Shown one piece after another: positions 52,362-60,592 of a stretch of 64,000 nucleotides of DNA. Every line of letters starts with the position of its first letter. The stretch's first letter is position 1. The notes beneath the pieces are model-generated. The model saw only the letters and a program-made list of their open reading frames with translations. It had not been told where the DNA came from and did no database searches. Source of the DNA: Rhizobium anhuiense (GTDB lineage: Bacteria > Pseudomonadota > Alphaproteobacteria > Rhizobiales > Rhizobiaceae); the NCBI RefSeq assembly GCF_003985145.1, contig NZ_ML133529.1:174960-238959 (forward strand). Direction: 5' to 3'. The position numbers and the translations under genes are program-made.

Positions 52362-53507
52362 GTGGCCGTGGTTGTACTGGACAAAATCTGCAAGACCTAT
52401 GGCAACAGCTACCATGCGATCAAGGATCTGAGCCTGACGATCCATGACGGCGAGTTTCTGATCCTGGTCGGTCCGTCCGGATGCGGAAAATCGACTGCGC
52501 TGCGCATGATTGCCGGGCTCGAGGAAATCAGCAGCGGAACCCTGAGCATCGGCGGCCAGGACGTGGTGGATCTCGCGCCCAAGGACCGGGACATTGCCAT
52601 GGTCTTTCAAAGCTATGCGCTTTACCCGCACATGACCGTGTTCGACAACATCGCTTTCTCGATGAAGCTGGCCGGAAAGAGCAAGGCCGAACGCACCAAG
52701 CGCGTGCATGAGATCGCCAAGATCCTGCAGCTGGAAGCCTTGTTGGGCAACAAGCCGGCACAGCTTTCCGGCGGCCAGCGCCAGCGTGTTGCGATGGGCC
52801 GCGCCATGGTCCGCGAGCCGGCGGCATTCCTCATGGACGAACCGCTCTCGAACCTCGATGCGAAGCTGCGCGTGCAGATGCGGGCGGAGATCGCCAGCCT
52901 GCAGCGACAGCTGGGCGTGACGACGATCTACGTGACGCATGACCAGACCGAAGCGCTGACCATGGGCGATCGGGTCGCGGTGCTGAAGGGCGGCGTGCTT
53001 CAGCAGGTGGATACGCCCAAGGCTTTGTATCACCGCCCGGTCAACGCCTTTGTCGCCGGCTTTATCGGCTCGCCATCGATGAACCTGTTCGAGGGGCGTC
53101 TGGAGGGCCGGCGAATTCATCTGCCGGGCTTCTCCATTCCCTTGACCGACGGCGCCTTCGAACGCGCGCCCGGTCTTTCCGCCTTCGAGGGAAATTCCGT
53201 GATCTTTGGAGTCAGGCCTGAGGATCTCTATGACAGCCGGTTGCCGTCCGGTGCTTCGTATCCGACGATCCCGGTGGTCGTGAAGTCGATCGAGGAGCTC
53301 GGCTCCGAGCTGATCGTGCATTTGAAGATCGACGCGGTCCGGATCGACTCGGGCGATCCCGATGCCGTCGAAGACCTGAGCGGGGCCGCCAACGCCGTCG
53401 CGCGGTTCGAAGCGGTCAGTGCGGTCGAGACAGGTCAATCGATCGATCTGGCAATCGACCCGGCGAAACTACACTTTTTCCATCCTCAAACGCATATGGC
53501 GCTCTGA
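52362..53507 (+). CDS. Sugar ABC transporter ATPase (MalK/MsmK type)
   Basis: 381-residue ATPase with Walker A GPSGCGKST (about 37-45), Q-loop VFQSYALYPHMTVFD, signature LSGGQRQRVAMGRAMVREP, Walker B FLMDEPLSNLD, H-loop YVTHDQTEALTM and a C-terminal OB-type domain (FGVRPEDLYD). GTG start is supported by GGGAGGAC 5-6 bases upstream. No permease is adjacent; it is the first gene of an enzyme operon. It most likely energises the ATPase-less importer at 41306-44432 in the same island. Confidence 0.92.
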   Translation: MAVVVLDKICKTYGNSYHAIKDLSLTIHDGEFLILVGPSGCGKSTALRMIAGLEEISSGTLSIGGQDVVDLAPKDRDIAMVFQSYALYPHMTVFDNIAFSMKLAGKSKAERTKRVHEIAKILQLEALLGNKPAQLSGGQRQRVAMGRAMVREPAAFLMDEPLSNLDAKLRVQMRAEIASLQRQLGVTTIYVTHDQTEALTMGDRVAVLKGGVLQQVDTPKALYHRPVNAFVAGFIGSPSMNLFEGRLEGRRIHLPGFSIPLTDGAFERAPGLSAFEGNSVIFGVRPEDLYDSRLPSGASYPTIPVVVKSIEELGSELIVHLKIDAVRIDSGDPDAVEDLSGAANAVARFEAVSAVETGQSIDLAIDPAKLHFFHPQTHMAL

Positions 53508-53534
53508 AGTGACGAGCGAAAGAAGGGCTCATCG

Positions 53535-54611
53535 ATGCCAGCAAAACAGGAACGACGTCTCCGCATCGGCGTATTGGGAGCGGGCCAGATTGCCCAGGCC
53601 GCGCACTTCGAGAGCTGCACCAAGGCGGCCAATGCCGACCTCTATGCGATTTGCGACGTTGCCGAGGATCTCCGCGAACGTATGGCAATCACCCACGGAG
53701 CGGAAAAAACCTATGACGACTACGACAGGATGCTGGCCGATCCCGACCTCGATGCCGTGATCATCGCCACCGCCGATGCGTTTCACGTCCCGGCCTCCAT
53801 TCGCGCTCTTCAGGCGGGCAAGCATGTCCTGTGCGAGAAACCCGTCGGTGTCACCATTGAGGAATGCCTTGAACTGAAGGCCGCTGTCGAGACGTCGGGA
53901 AAGGTGTTTCAGGTCGGGCACATGAAGCGTTTCGACGCGGGGCTCCAGGCTGCCAAATCCTTCATCCGCGATGAAATGGGCGAGATGGTCGCTCTGAAAG
54001 CCTGGTATTGCGACAGCACGCACCGCTATCCGATGACCGATGCGGTCCAGCCCCTGATCGTCACCAGCGCCAATGCGAAAAAGCCCTGGGCCAATCCGAA
54101 AGCCGACCTGCGGCGCTACTACATGCTTGCGCACGGCTGCCATCTGATCGACACCGCACGTTATTTCGCCGGCGACATCGTTTCCGTCAACGCGCGCCTG
54201 TCCGAGCGCGCGGGCATCTGGTGCTGGTTCGTGGACGTGGAATTTGCCTCCGGCACGCTCGGCCATCTCGATCTCACCGTCCAGGTGCGCATGGACTGGC
54301 ACGAAGGCTTCCAGATCTATGGCCGAAATGGCAGCATTTTGGGCAAGACTTATAACCCATGGTACTACAAGAGCAGCGAGGTGGACATTTTCCGCGAAGC
54401 GGACGGCGCCACCCATCGCGTTCTCGGCGCCGACGGCCATTTCTACCGCCGCCAGGTCGAAGGCTTCGCCCGCACCATTCTGGACGGCGCGGTGATGGAA
54501 GGCGCTGACATCGATGATGGCGTGGCATCCGTACGAGCCATGGTCGCCGTCGCGCGTTCGGCCGAAAGCGGCAAGGCGGTTGCGCTGGCTGACGTCACGG
54601 GCGGCGTGTGA
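53535..54611 (+). CDS. Gfo/Idh/MocA-family NAD(P)-dependent oxidoreductase
   Basis: Second dehydrogenase of this family in the island, 358 residues. The Rossmann motif GVLGAGQIAQAAHFESC lies at about 12-28 and VLCEKPVGVTIEE (EKP) at about 97-109. A His in YYMLAHGCHLIDTARYF matches the catalytic D/HxxH region of the C-terminal domain. Proteins of this group oxidise sugars or glycosides at C3 or similar positions. The stop overlaps the next start (TGATG). It is not a close copy of the 46982-48130 protein, so a different step or substrate is likely. Confidence 0.9.
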   Translation: MPAKQERRLRIGVLGAGQIAQAAHFESCTKAANADLYAICDVAEDLRERMAITHGAEKTYDDYDRMLADPDLDAVIIATADAFHVPASIRALQAGKHVLCEKPVGVTIEECLELKAAVETSGKVFQVGHMKRFDAGLQAAKSFIRDEMGEMVALKAWYCDSTHRYPMTDAVQPLIVTSANAKKPWANPKADLRRYYMLAHGCHLIDTARYFAGDIVSVNARLSERAGIWCWFVDVEFASGTLGHLDLTVQVRMDWHEGFQIYGRNGSILGKTYNPWYYKSSEVDIFREADGATHRVLGADGHFYRRQVEGFARTILDGAVMEGADIDDGVASVRAMVAVARSAESGKAVALADVTGGV

Positions 54612-55456
54612 TGAAGCTCGGCATCTTCGCAAAGACCTTCGAGGGAACGGAGCCCTTGACCGTTTTGAATTCGGTCGCTGCGGCCGGGTTCACCTGCACC
54701 CAATACAATATGGCCTGTTCTGGCCTTCCGCCGATGCCGGAGATCATCACGCAAGCCCAGGCCCGCTCGGTCGCCGACGCTGCGCTGAGCAGCGGCGTCG
54801 AGATCGTTGCCGTTTCCGGCACCTTCAACATGATCCATCCGGATCCCGCCGTGCGCGAGGCCGGCCTTCGCAATCTGGCGACATTGGCCGAGCGTTGCGC
54901 CGGCATGTCGACCGACCTGATTACGCTCTGCACCGGCACGCGCGACCCCATCGACCAGTGGAAGGCCCACGGCGACAACGACACGCCGGAGGCGTGGCGG
55001 GATCTCCTCGAAGCCATGGAGACGGCCATCGAGATTGCCGAGCGCTATGATGTGGATCTCGGCATCGAGCCCGAGCTTGCCAATGTCGTCAACTCGGCTG
55101 AGAAAGCCGATCGGCTGATCACGGCACTGACGAGCCCCCGCATCAAGATCGTGCTCGATCCGGCCAATCTCTTCGAGGTCGCGACGCTGGATGAGCAGCG
55201 GCGCATCGTGTCTTCCGCCATCGACCTCCTGGCCGATCGGATCGTCATGGCGCATGCGAAAGACCGCAATCCTGACGGTCGTTTCGCGACCGCCGGCAAG
55301 GGTGTCCTCGACTATGGGCATTATCTCGGCCGGCTCAAGGCGATCGGCTTTGACGGCAGTCTCGTCACGCATGGTCTTTCGGCCTCGGAGGCGGCCGGTG
55401 TGGCGGCCTTCCTGAAGAATAGCCTCGACGGTAATTCTGCGGAGGCAGGAAGATGA
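54611..55456 (+). CDS. Sugar-phosphate isomerase/epimerase-like TIM-barrel protein
   Basis: 281-residue COG1082 protein. Metal-binding stretches typical of the fold are visible: SGTFNMIHPD, LGIEPELANVV (Glu), IVLDPANLFE (Asp) and VMAHAKDRN (His). Paired by translational overlap with the Gfo/Idh enzyme upstream and with the alpha/beta hydrolase downstream. Tight Gfo/Idh plus COG1082 pairs occur in inositol, glycoside and 3-keto-sugar pathways; the specific reaction cannot be deduced. Confidence 0.87.
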   Translation: MKLGIFAKTFEGTEPLTVLNSVAAAGFTCTQYNMACSGLPPMPEIITQAQARSVADAALSSGVEIVAVSGTFNMIHPDPAVREAGLRNLATLAERCAGMSTDLITLCTGTRDPIDQWKAHGDNDTPEAWRDLLEAMETAIEIAERYDVDLGIEPELANVVNSAEKADRLITALTSPRIKIVLDPANLFEVATLDEQRRIVSSAIDLLADRIVMAHAKDRNPDGRFATAGKGVLDYGHYLGRLKAIGFDGSLVTHGLSASEAAGVAAFLKNSLDGNSAEAGR

Positions 55457-56262
55457 GACGAGGTCAACCGTTCGAAACCAGCGACGGGACCATTCTCAAT
55501 GTGGATACGGCGGGCGAGGGCGTGTCCGTCATCTTCCAGCATGGCCTATGCGGAGATGCGGCGCAGACCGATGAGGTCTTTCCGTCCGACATGGGTTTCC
55601 GCCGGGTGACCATCGAAGCGCGCGGCCACGGCCAGTCCCAAGCCGGCAATCCGGAGCAAATGTCGATCGCGACCTTCTGCGATGATATCGCCGCCTATAT
55701 CGAGAAAAACCTCGCATGGCCGGTCGTGATCGGCGGCATCTCGATGGGGGCTGCGATCGCCTTGCGGCTCGCAGTCAAACGGCCCGATCTTGTCAAGGCT
55801 CTGATCATTGCAAGGCCGGCCTGGCTGACGGCGTCGGCGCCGGAAAATATGGCGCCCAACGCCGAAGTCGGGCGGCTTGTGAAAACTCTGCCGCCGGGCG
55901 AGGCAAAGGCCGCATTCCTGGCCGGGCCGGTGGGCCTGCGGCTCGCCGCCGAGGCGCCGGACAATCTGGCCTCGCTTGCCGGTTTTTTCTCCCGCACGCC
56001 TTTGGATGTGACCGCCGAACTGCTCACCAGGATCTCAATTGACGGTCCTGATGTGACCGAAGAGGAAGTCCGCGGTCTCACTACGCCGACGCTCGTCATC
56101 GGCCATGAGCGGGACAGCATTCATCCTCTCGCCTATGCGCGCGCGCTTGCCGAGCGGATTGCCGGCGCGCGCTTCGCGCAGATCACCCCGAAGACTGAGA
56201 GCCGTCCGCAATATGTCGCGGACTTCCGGCTTGCCATGAGCAATTATCTGAAGGAGCTCTGA
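55453..56262 (+). CDS. Alpha/beta-fold hydrolase
   Basis: 269-residue hydrolase of the classical HG-type family. The oxyanion region is FQHGLCGDA (about 29-37) and the nucleophile elbow GISMGA (Ser near 98). An acid in VIGHERDSIHP and a terminal His region are less certain: the expected catalytic His is not obvious in the last 30 residues, which contain no clear GH motif. Start overlaps the previous stop (ATGA). Possible lactonase or esterase acting on an oxidised sugar intermediate, by context only. Confidence 0.82.
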   Translation: MRRGQPFETSDGTILNVDTAGEGVSVIFQHGLCGDAAQTDEVFPSDMGFRRVTIEARGHGQSQAGNPEQMSIATFCDDIAAYIEKNLAWPVVIGGISMGAAIALRLAVKRPDLVKALIIARPAWLTASAPENMAPNAEVGRLVKTLPPGEAKAAFLAGPVGLRLAAEAPDNLASLAGFFSRTPLDVTAELLTRISIDGPDVTEEEVRGLTTPTLVIGHERDSIHPLAYARALAERIAGARFAQITPKTESRPQYVADFRLAMSNYLKEL

Positions 56263-56266
56263 AACA

Positions 56267-56968
56267 ATGACGACCCCCTCCAGGACCTGGATCCAAGACC
56301 TTCCGAAGGATCGCCTGATCGCGGAATTCTCCGTCTGGTCGGCCGATCTCGTGCATTTGGCGGATGATCTCGCGCGTGTCGATCCTCACGTCGACATTCT
56401 GCATATCGATGTCGCCGATGGCCATTTCGCGCCGGCCATGTTGTTTTTCCCCGACCTCGTTGCCGGGGTGCGCAAAGTCTCCGCGCGCCCGATCCATGTT
56501 CACCTGATGGTCGCCGACAGCATCATCCTGTCGCAGATCGAGCAATTCGCCGATGCGGGCAGCGACCTGATCAGTCTTCACGTTGAAAATGAAAGCGTCG
56601 CCGACCAGGCTCTCGATCTTCTCGACCGTCGCGGTGTCGCAGCCGGCATGGTTCTCAAGGTAGATACCCCCGTCGAGCGGGTCGAAAGATATGTTTCCCG
56701 GCTGAGTTTCGTGACATTGCTCGGCACGGCGATCGGCGTGAAGGGCCAGGGCCTCGACGAAAAGGCCGGCGCCCGGCTGCAACAGGCCAAGCAGATCATC
56801 GCCGGCTGCGGTGCGGCGCATCGGATCGTGCTTGCGGCCGACGGCGGTATTCGCGAGCACACCGTGCCTCTCCTGCGCCAGTCAGGTGCGGAGACGGTCG
56901 TTCTCGGCTCCCTGGCTTTCAATGCGCCATCGCTCGACGAGCGTATGGCATGGCTCCGCGCACTCTAA
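56267..56968 (+). CDS. Ribulose-phosphate 3-epimerase family protein (AlsE-like)
   Basis: 233-residue TIM-barrel epimerase. Family motifs: AEFSVWSADLVHLADDL at the N-terminus, HIDVADGHFAPAMLFFPD (the usual HxDxMDGxFVPN has VADGHFAP), VHLMVAD, ISLHVEN and LAADGGIREHT (metal/catalytic Asp). The central deviation from MDG to VADG and the location beside a ROK kinase resemble allulose-6-phosphate 3-epimerase (AlsE) more than housekeeping Rpe. Four bases follow the hydrolase stop. Confidence 0.85.
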   Translation: MTTPSRTWIQDLPKDRLIAEFSVWSADLVHLADDLARVDPHVDILHIDVADGHFAPAMLFFPDLVAGVRKVSARPIHVHLMVADSIILSQIEQFADAGSDLISLHVENESVADQALDLLDRRGVAAGMVLKVDTPVERVERYVSRLSFVTLLGTAIGVKGQGLDEKAGARLQQAKQIIAGCGAAHRIVLAADGGIREHTVPLLRQSGAETVVLGSLAFNAPSLDERMAWLRAL

Positions 56969-56982
56969 CTCATGGTCTTCAC

Positions 56983-57948
56983 ATGCAGCAGGTTGCCATT
57001 GGAATCGACCTCGGTGGGACGCAGGTCCGCGCTGCCCTTGTCGATGAGCACGGCAGGATTCTGGCGCGCGCAGCCGAACCAACGGATGCGCTGGCAGGCC
57101 CCGACCGCGTGCTCGCCCAGATTTGTGGCCTGGCCGATGGACTGCTCGCGGCATCGAACCCGGCTTCGGTGGTGGGCGTCGGAGTATCCGCTCCAGGCCC
57201 GCTCGATACGGTCACGGGCGTCGCCACCGATATCCCGACCCTCCCGGGCTTTGTCGACTTTCCGCTGAAGGCGGAGTTGCAGAAGCGGTTCCCGTTTGCA
57301 GTCGACCTCGAGAATGATGCTATTGCCGCTGCCATCGGCGAGTGGCAGTTCGGAATTGGCAAGGGATTTGATAATCTCGTCTATGTCACCGTCAGCACCG
57401 GCATTGGCGGCGGCGTTATTTCGGACGGTCGCGTGGTGCGCGGCCGCAAGGGCATGGCCGCCCATGTCGGGCACATGTCGGTCGTGCCGAATGGAGAGCT
57501 CTGCCCTTGCGGCAACAGGGGCTGCTTCGAGGCCTACGGATCCGGACCGGCTTTTGCACGACGCGCTCAAATAAGGGCGATGGAATCGAGCGGGACGACG
57601 ATAGGCAGCGATGGCGGTGTCATCGACAGCCGCAGCATCTTCGCAGCCGCGAGAAATGGCGATCGTCTGGCAAATCAACTGGTTGACGAAGAAGCGGAAA
57701 TTCTCGGCCGAGGCTTCACCAGCCTGATCCACATTTTCAGTCCGGATATCATTGTGATGGGAGGCGGGCTTTCCCACGAGTTCGACCGGCTCCAACCCGG
57801 CATTCAAGGCTACATCACACAATCGGCAATGCCGGCATTCAAAGATGTCAAGGTGATGCTGGCAGCATTGGATCAGAACTCGGGCCTCGTCGGCGCAGCG
57901 GCTCTGGCGTTTCTGACCGGCAAGGTACCTGCGATCGATCAGCTTTAG
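56983..57948 (+). CDS. ROK-family sugar kinase
   Basis: 321-residue kinase. The ATP-binding DLGGTQVRAALVDEHG is at the N-terminus, the catalytic Asp in DLENDAIAAAIGE (about 105-117), and the ROK zinc site HVGHMSV...CPCGNRGCFEAYGSG (about 165-187) is complete. Candidate glucokinase/allokinase-type enzyme. ATG 56983 is used because the in-frame frame upstream overlaps the epimerase gene. Last gene of the operon starting at 52362; it converges with thuR. Confidence 0.9.
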   Translation: MQQVAIGIDLGGTQVRAALVDEHGRILARAAEPTDALAGPDRVLAQICGLADGLLAASNPASVVGVGVSAPGPLDTVTGVATDIPTLPGFVDFPLKAELQKRFPFAVDLENDAIAAAIGEWQFGIGKGFDNLVYVTVSTGIGGGVISDGRVVRGRKGMAAHVGHMSVVPNGELCPCGNRGCFEAYGSGPAFARRAQIRAMESSGTTIGSDGGVIDSRSIFAAARNGDRLANQLVDEEAEILGRGFTSLIHIFSPDIIVMGGGLSHEFDRLQPGIQGYITQSAMPAFKDVKVMLAALDQNSGLVGAAALAFLTGKVPAIDQL

Positions 57949-57978
57949 AGCCTTTCCGTATCGAGAGGTTGCTCTCCG

Positions 57979-58992
57979 TCAGGGCGGCGGGGTGGTACTT
58001 TCCCTCAGGATCAGTTCGACTGGCCACAATTCGTGAACCTCATCCACGGCACGTCCAGCGATAAGCTGTAGCGTTAGCTCAGCGCATCGCGTGCCCGCGG
58101 CACGCATGGACGATCGGGTTGTCGAGAGTGACGGTACCATGCTTTCTGCCGTCAGATAAGGGAAGACGTCGTCATGGGCGATGACCGACACATCCCGACC
58201 CACCGTCATCCCAAGCGAACGGACGGCACGGTAGACACCAAGCGCTGTCATCGTGGAACCGGCAACGATGGCGGTCGGCGCATTCGCGCTCTCCAGAAAA
58301 GAGCGGGCATGACGAAAGCCGCTCTCGTCGGAGAATTTATCGCAGACCATCAGGTTGGGATCGACGACGAGCCCACGCTCCTGATGGGCAATCCGAAAAC
58401 CATGTTCGCGATGGATCGAATACGTCTTGCCCCGCAGGCCGTTGATCATGGCAATGCGCCGGTGCCCGAGATCGAACAGGTGTTCGGTGGCTCTACGCAC
58501 GGCATTTTCATTATCGATATCGAGCCACGCGTGAACGTGCTCGGTCTCCGAGCGGCCGTGAACCAGGAAAGGCAGGCCCAAGCTGTTCAGCAACTCGATC
58601 CGCGGGTCCTTGGGGCGCGGCGAATGAATGATCACTGCATCCACTCGGCGACTTTCGACCAGGCGTCGGTAGGCCTGCATTTCGTCGTCATCATTGTGCG
58701 CGGTAATAGGCGTGATGAGAATATCGGTATCGGCCGTTTCCAAGCGCTGCGCCATCCCCGATATGAATTCAGCGAAATGGATTTCTCCCGAACGCCCCAT
58801 CATCACGCCTATCGCCCCGGCTCTCCCGGTCTTTAGCCGCACGGCATTGATATCGGGGCGATAGCCAAGCCGCATTGCTTCGCCCGCAACCCGGGCGCGC
58901 GTGGCCTCGCTCACCTCGGGATAGCCGCTGAGCGCACGGCTGACCGTCGTCGGTGAGAGCCCAAGCTGCTTTGCAAATTCACGAAGTTTCAT
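57979..58992 (-). CDS. thuR: LacI-family regulator of the trehalose locus
   Basis: 337-residue LacI repressor. It has the canonical helix-turn-helix LREFAKQLGLSPTTVSRALSGYPEVSEATRARV in part (residues about 3-33) and a ligand domain beginning AIGVMMGRSG. ATG 58992 starts exactly at the HTH. Divergent from thuE, as thuR is in Sinorhizobium meliloti, where the thu genes import and use trehalose, maltose and sucrose. Two operator-like sites lie in the intergenic region at 59068-59089 and 59226-59247. Confidence 0.92.
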   Translation of the reverse strand: MKLREFAKQLGLSPTTVSRALSGYPEVSEATRARVAGEAMRLGYRPDINAVRLKTGRAGAIGVMMGRSGEIHFAEFISGMAQRLETADTDILITPITAHNDDDEMQAYRRLVESRRVDAVIIHSPRPKDPRIELLNSLGLPFLVHGRSETEHVHAWLDIDNENAVRRATEHLFDLGHRRIAMINGLRGKTYSIHREHGFRIAHQERGLVVDPNLMVCDKFSDESGFRHARSFLESANAPTAIVAGSTMTALGVYRAVRSLGMTVGRDVSVIAHDDVFPYLTAESMVPSLSTTRSSMRAAGTRCAELTLQLIAGRAVDEVHELWPVELILRESTTPPP

Positions 58993-59067
58993 CGAATGTC
59001 TTCTTTGTCCCGGCAATCAATGGACGAAGCGTTGGCGATGCGCAACGGGCAAGTGCCAATCCGGCAA

Positions 59068-59089
59068 AAATTGAAATCGATTTCAATTT
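59068..59089. promoter_or_regulatory. Perfect 22-bp palindrome, ThuR operator 1
   Basis: Arm AAATTGAAATC followed immediately by its exact reverse complement GATTTCAATTT. The central CG and perfect dyad are typical of LacI-family operators. A TTGACA hexamer begins two bases downstream (59091-59096), so binding could block a thuE promoter; the site lies 76 bases before the thuR start. Confidence 0.85.
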
Positions 59090-59225
59090 CTTGACATTGA
59101 ATCTTTGCTCGCGAGGTCAAGAAGTACCTCTAATCGCTGTATATATGGCATTTTCCTATCATAATACAACTGAAGATCGCCAATCGTAATGGCTTGACGC
59201 CTCTGCGGCCTTCTGCAATGGTCTG

Positions 59226-59247
59226 GTTGCCAAATCGATTTCAATTT
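59226..59247. promoter_or_regulatory. Second, half-degenerate ThuR operator
   Basis: Centred on the same AATCGATT core with an intact right arm (ATCGATTTCAATTT) but a degenerate left arm. It lies immediately before the thuE ribosome site (GGGAGGAG), so bound ThuR would block elongation or initiation. Spacing of 158 bases between centres would allow DNA looping with operator 1. Confidence 0.8.
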
Positions 59248-59260
59248 CTGGGAGGAGATC

Positions 59261-60523
59261 ATGAAAAAGTTTGCTTTAGCCTTGTCCGCACTCAGCGTCG
59301 CCATCGCTGCCGGCTCTGTCCGTGCCGCTGAAATTTCGTTTGCCGCAAATACCACCGGCAAAAACGTCGAATTCCTTCACAAGCAGCTTGCAATTTTCGA
59401 GAAGAATACCGGTAATCATGTCAAGCTCGTCACCATGCCGTCATCGAGCAGCGAGCAGTTTTCCCAATATCGCCTGTGGCTTGCTGCTGGAAACAAGGAC
59501 GTCGATGTTTATCAGACCGATGTCATCTGGGCGCCGCAGCTTGCCGAGCAGTTCGTCGATCTGAAGGAGGCAGCCAAGGACGTGGTCGGCCAGTTCTTCC
59601 CGTCGATCATCGCGTCTCAGACTGTCAATGACCGGCTTGTGGCGTTGCCGTTGTTTACCGATGCTCCGGCGCTGTTTTACCGAAAGGACCTGCTAGAGAA
59701 ATATGGAAAACAGCCGCCGAAGACTTGGGACGAGATGGCTGCGACAGCCAAAGAGGTTCAGGATAAAGAACGCCAGGCCGGACAGAAGGACCTCTGGGGC
59801 TACGTCTTCCAGGGCAATTCCTACGAAGGGTTGACCTGCAACGGACTGGAATGGGTGAAGTCGTCCGGCGGCGGCCAGATCGTCGAGCCGGACGGGACCA
59901 TCTCGATCAATAACGAGAAGGCGGCAGCAGCGCTCGAGCGGGCCAAGGGCTGGATCGGCACGATCTCGCCGCCAGGGGTGCTCGCATATCAGGAAGAAGA
60001 ATCGCGCGGCGTCTGGCAGACCGGCAACGCCGTCTTCATGCGCAACTGGCCGTATGCCTATTCTCTCGGAAACGGTGCCGACAGCGCGGTGAAGGGCAAG
60101 TTCGACGTGATGACGCTACCGGTTGCGGCCGTCGGCGATAAGCCGTCTTCGACACTCGGCGGCTGGAACCTGGCGGTTTCGAAATATTCCGAAAAGCAGG
60201 ACGCAGCCATCGTGCTCGTAAAATTCCTGGCGTCGAAGGACGTTCAAAAGGCACGTGCCATCGAACTGTCCAATTTGCCGACCCTGACGGATCTTTATGA
60301 CGACAAGGATGTTGCTGCCGCGCAGCCCTTCATGCCGAACTGGAAACCCATTTTCCAGGACGCCGTGCCACGCCCTTCGGCGACGGCCAAGGTGAAATAC
60401 AACGAGGTGTCCTCGAAGTTCTGGACTGCAGTGCACAATACCTTGTCAGGCAGCGGCTCAGCTGCCGAGAACCTCGAGCTTCTCGAAGCCGACCTAACGA
60501 CCCTCAAGGGCGACGCTTGGTGA
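59261..60523 (+). CDS. thuE: Trehalose/maltose-binding periplasmic protein
   Basis: Solute-binding protein of the Thu importer, 420 residues. A Sec signal peptide ends VRA-AE (about residue 22). Motifs of trehalose/maltose-type binding proteins include DVDVYQTDVIWAPQLAEQFVDL, LPLFTDAPALFYRKDLLEKY in part and VWQTGNAVFMRNWPYAYSL. Strong ribosome site GGGAGGAG. Order thuE-F-G-K-A and divergent thuR match S. meliloti. A hairpin follows at 60531-60556. Confidence 0.95.
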   Translation: MKKFALALSALSVAIAAGSVRAAEISFAANTTGKNVEFLHKQLAIFEKNTGNHVKLVTMPSSSSEQFSQYRLWLAAGNKDVDVYQTDVIWAPQLAEQFVDLKEAAKDVVGQFFPSIIASQTVNDRLVALPLFTDAPALFYRKDLLEKYGKQPPKTWDEMAATAKEVQDKERQAGQKDLWGYVFQGNSYEGLTCNGLEWVKSSGGGQIVEPDGTISINNEKAAAALERAKGWIGTISPPGVLAYQEEESRGVWQTGNAVFMRNWPYAYSLGNGADSAVKGKFDVMTLPVAAVGDKPSSTLGGWNLAVSKYSEKQDAAIVLVKFLASKDVQKARAIELSNLPTLTDLYDDKDVAAAQPFMPNWKPIFQDAVPRPSATAKVKYNEVSSKFWTAVHNTLSGSGSAAENLELLEADLTTLKGDAW

Positions 60524-60530
60524 GTATTCC

Positions 60531-60556
60531 GACCGGCGGCTGTCAGGCCGCCGGTC
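60531..60556 (+). terminator. Stem-loop between thuE and thuF
   Basis: Perfect 10-bp stem GACCGGCGGC/GCCGCCGGTC (60531-60540 with 60547-60556), loop TGTCAG, 7 bases after the thuE stop. No T run follows. Similar in position to the hairpins after ugpB and after the binding-protein gene at 43185-44432. Confidence 0.75.
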
Positions 60557-60592
60557 CGGTCTTCGGACGAGCTAGCGAGGGATAGTCGTTGC

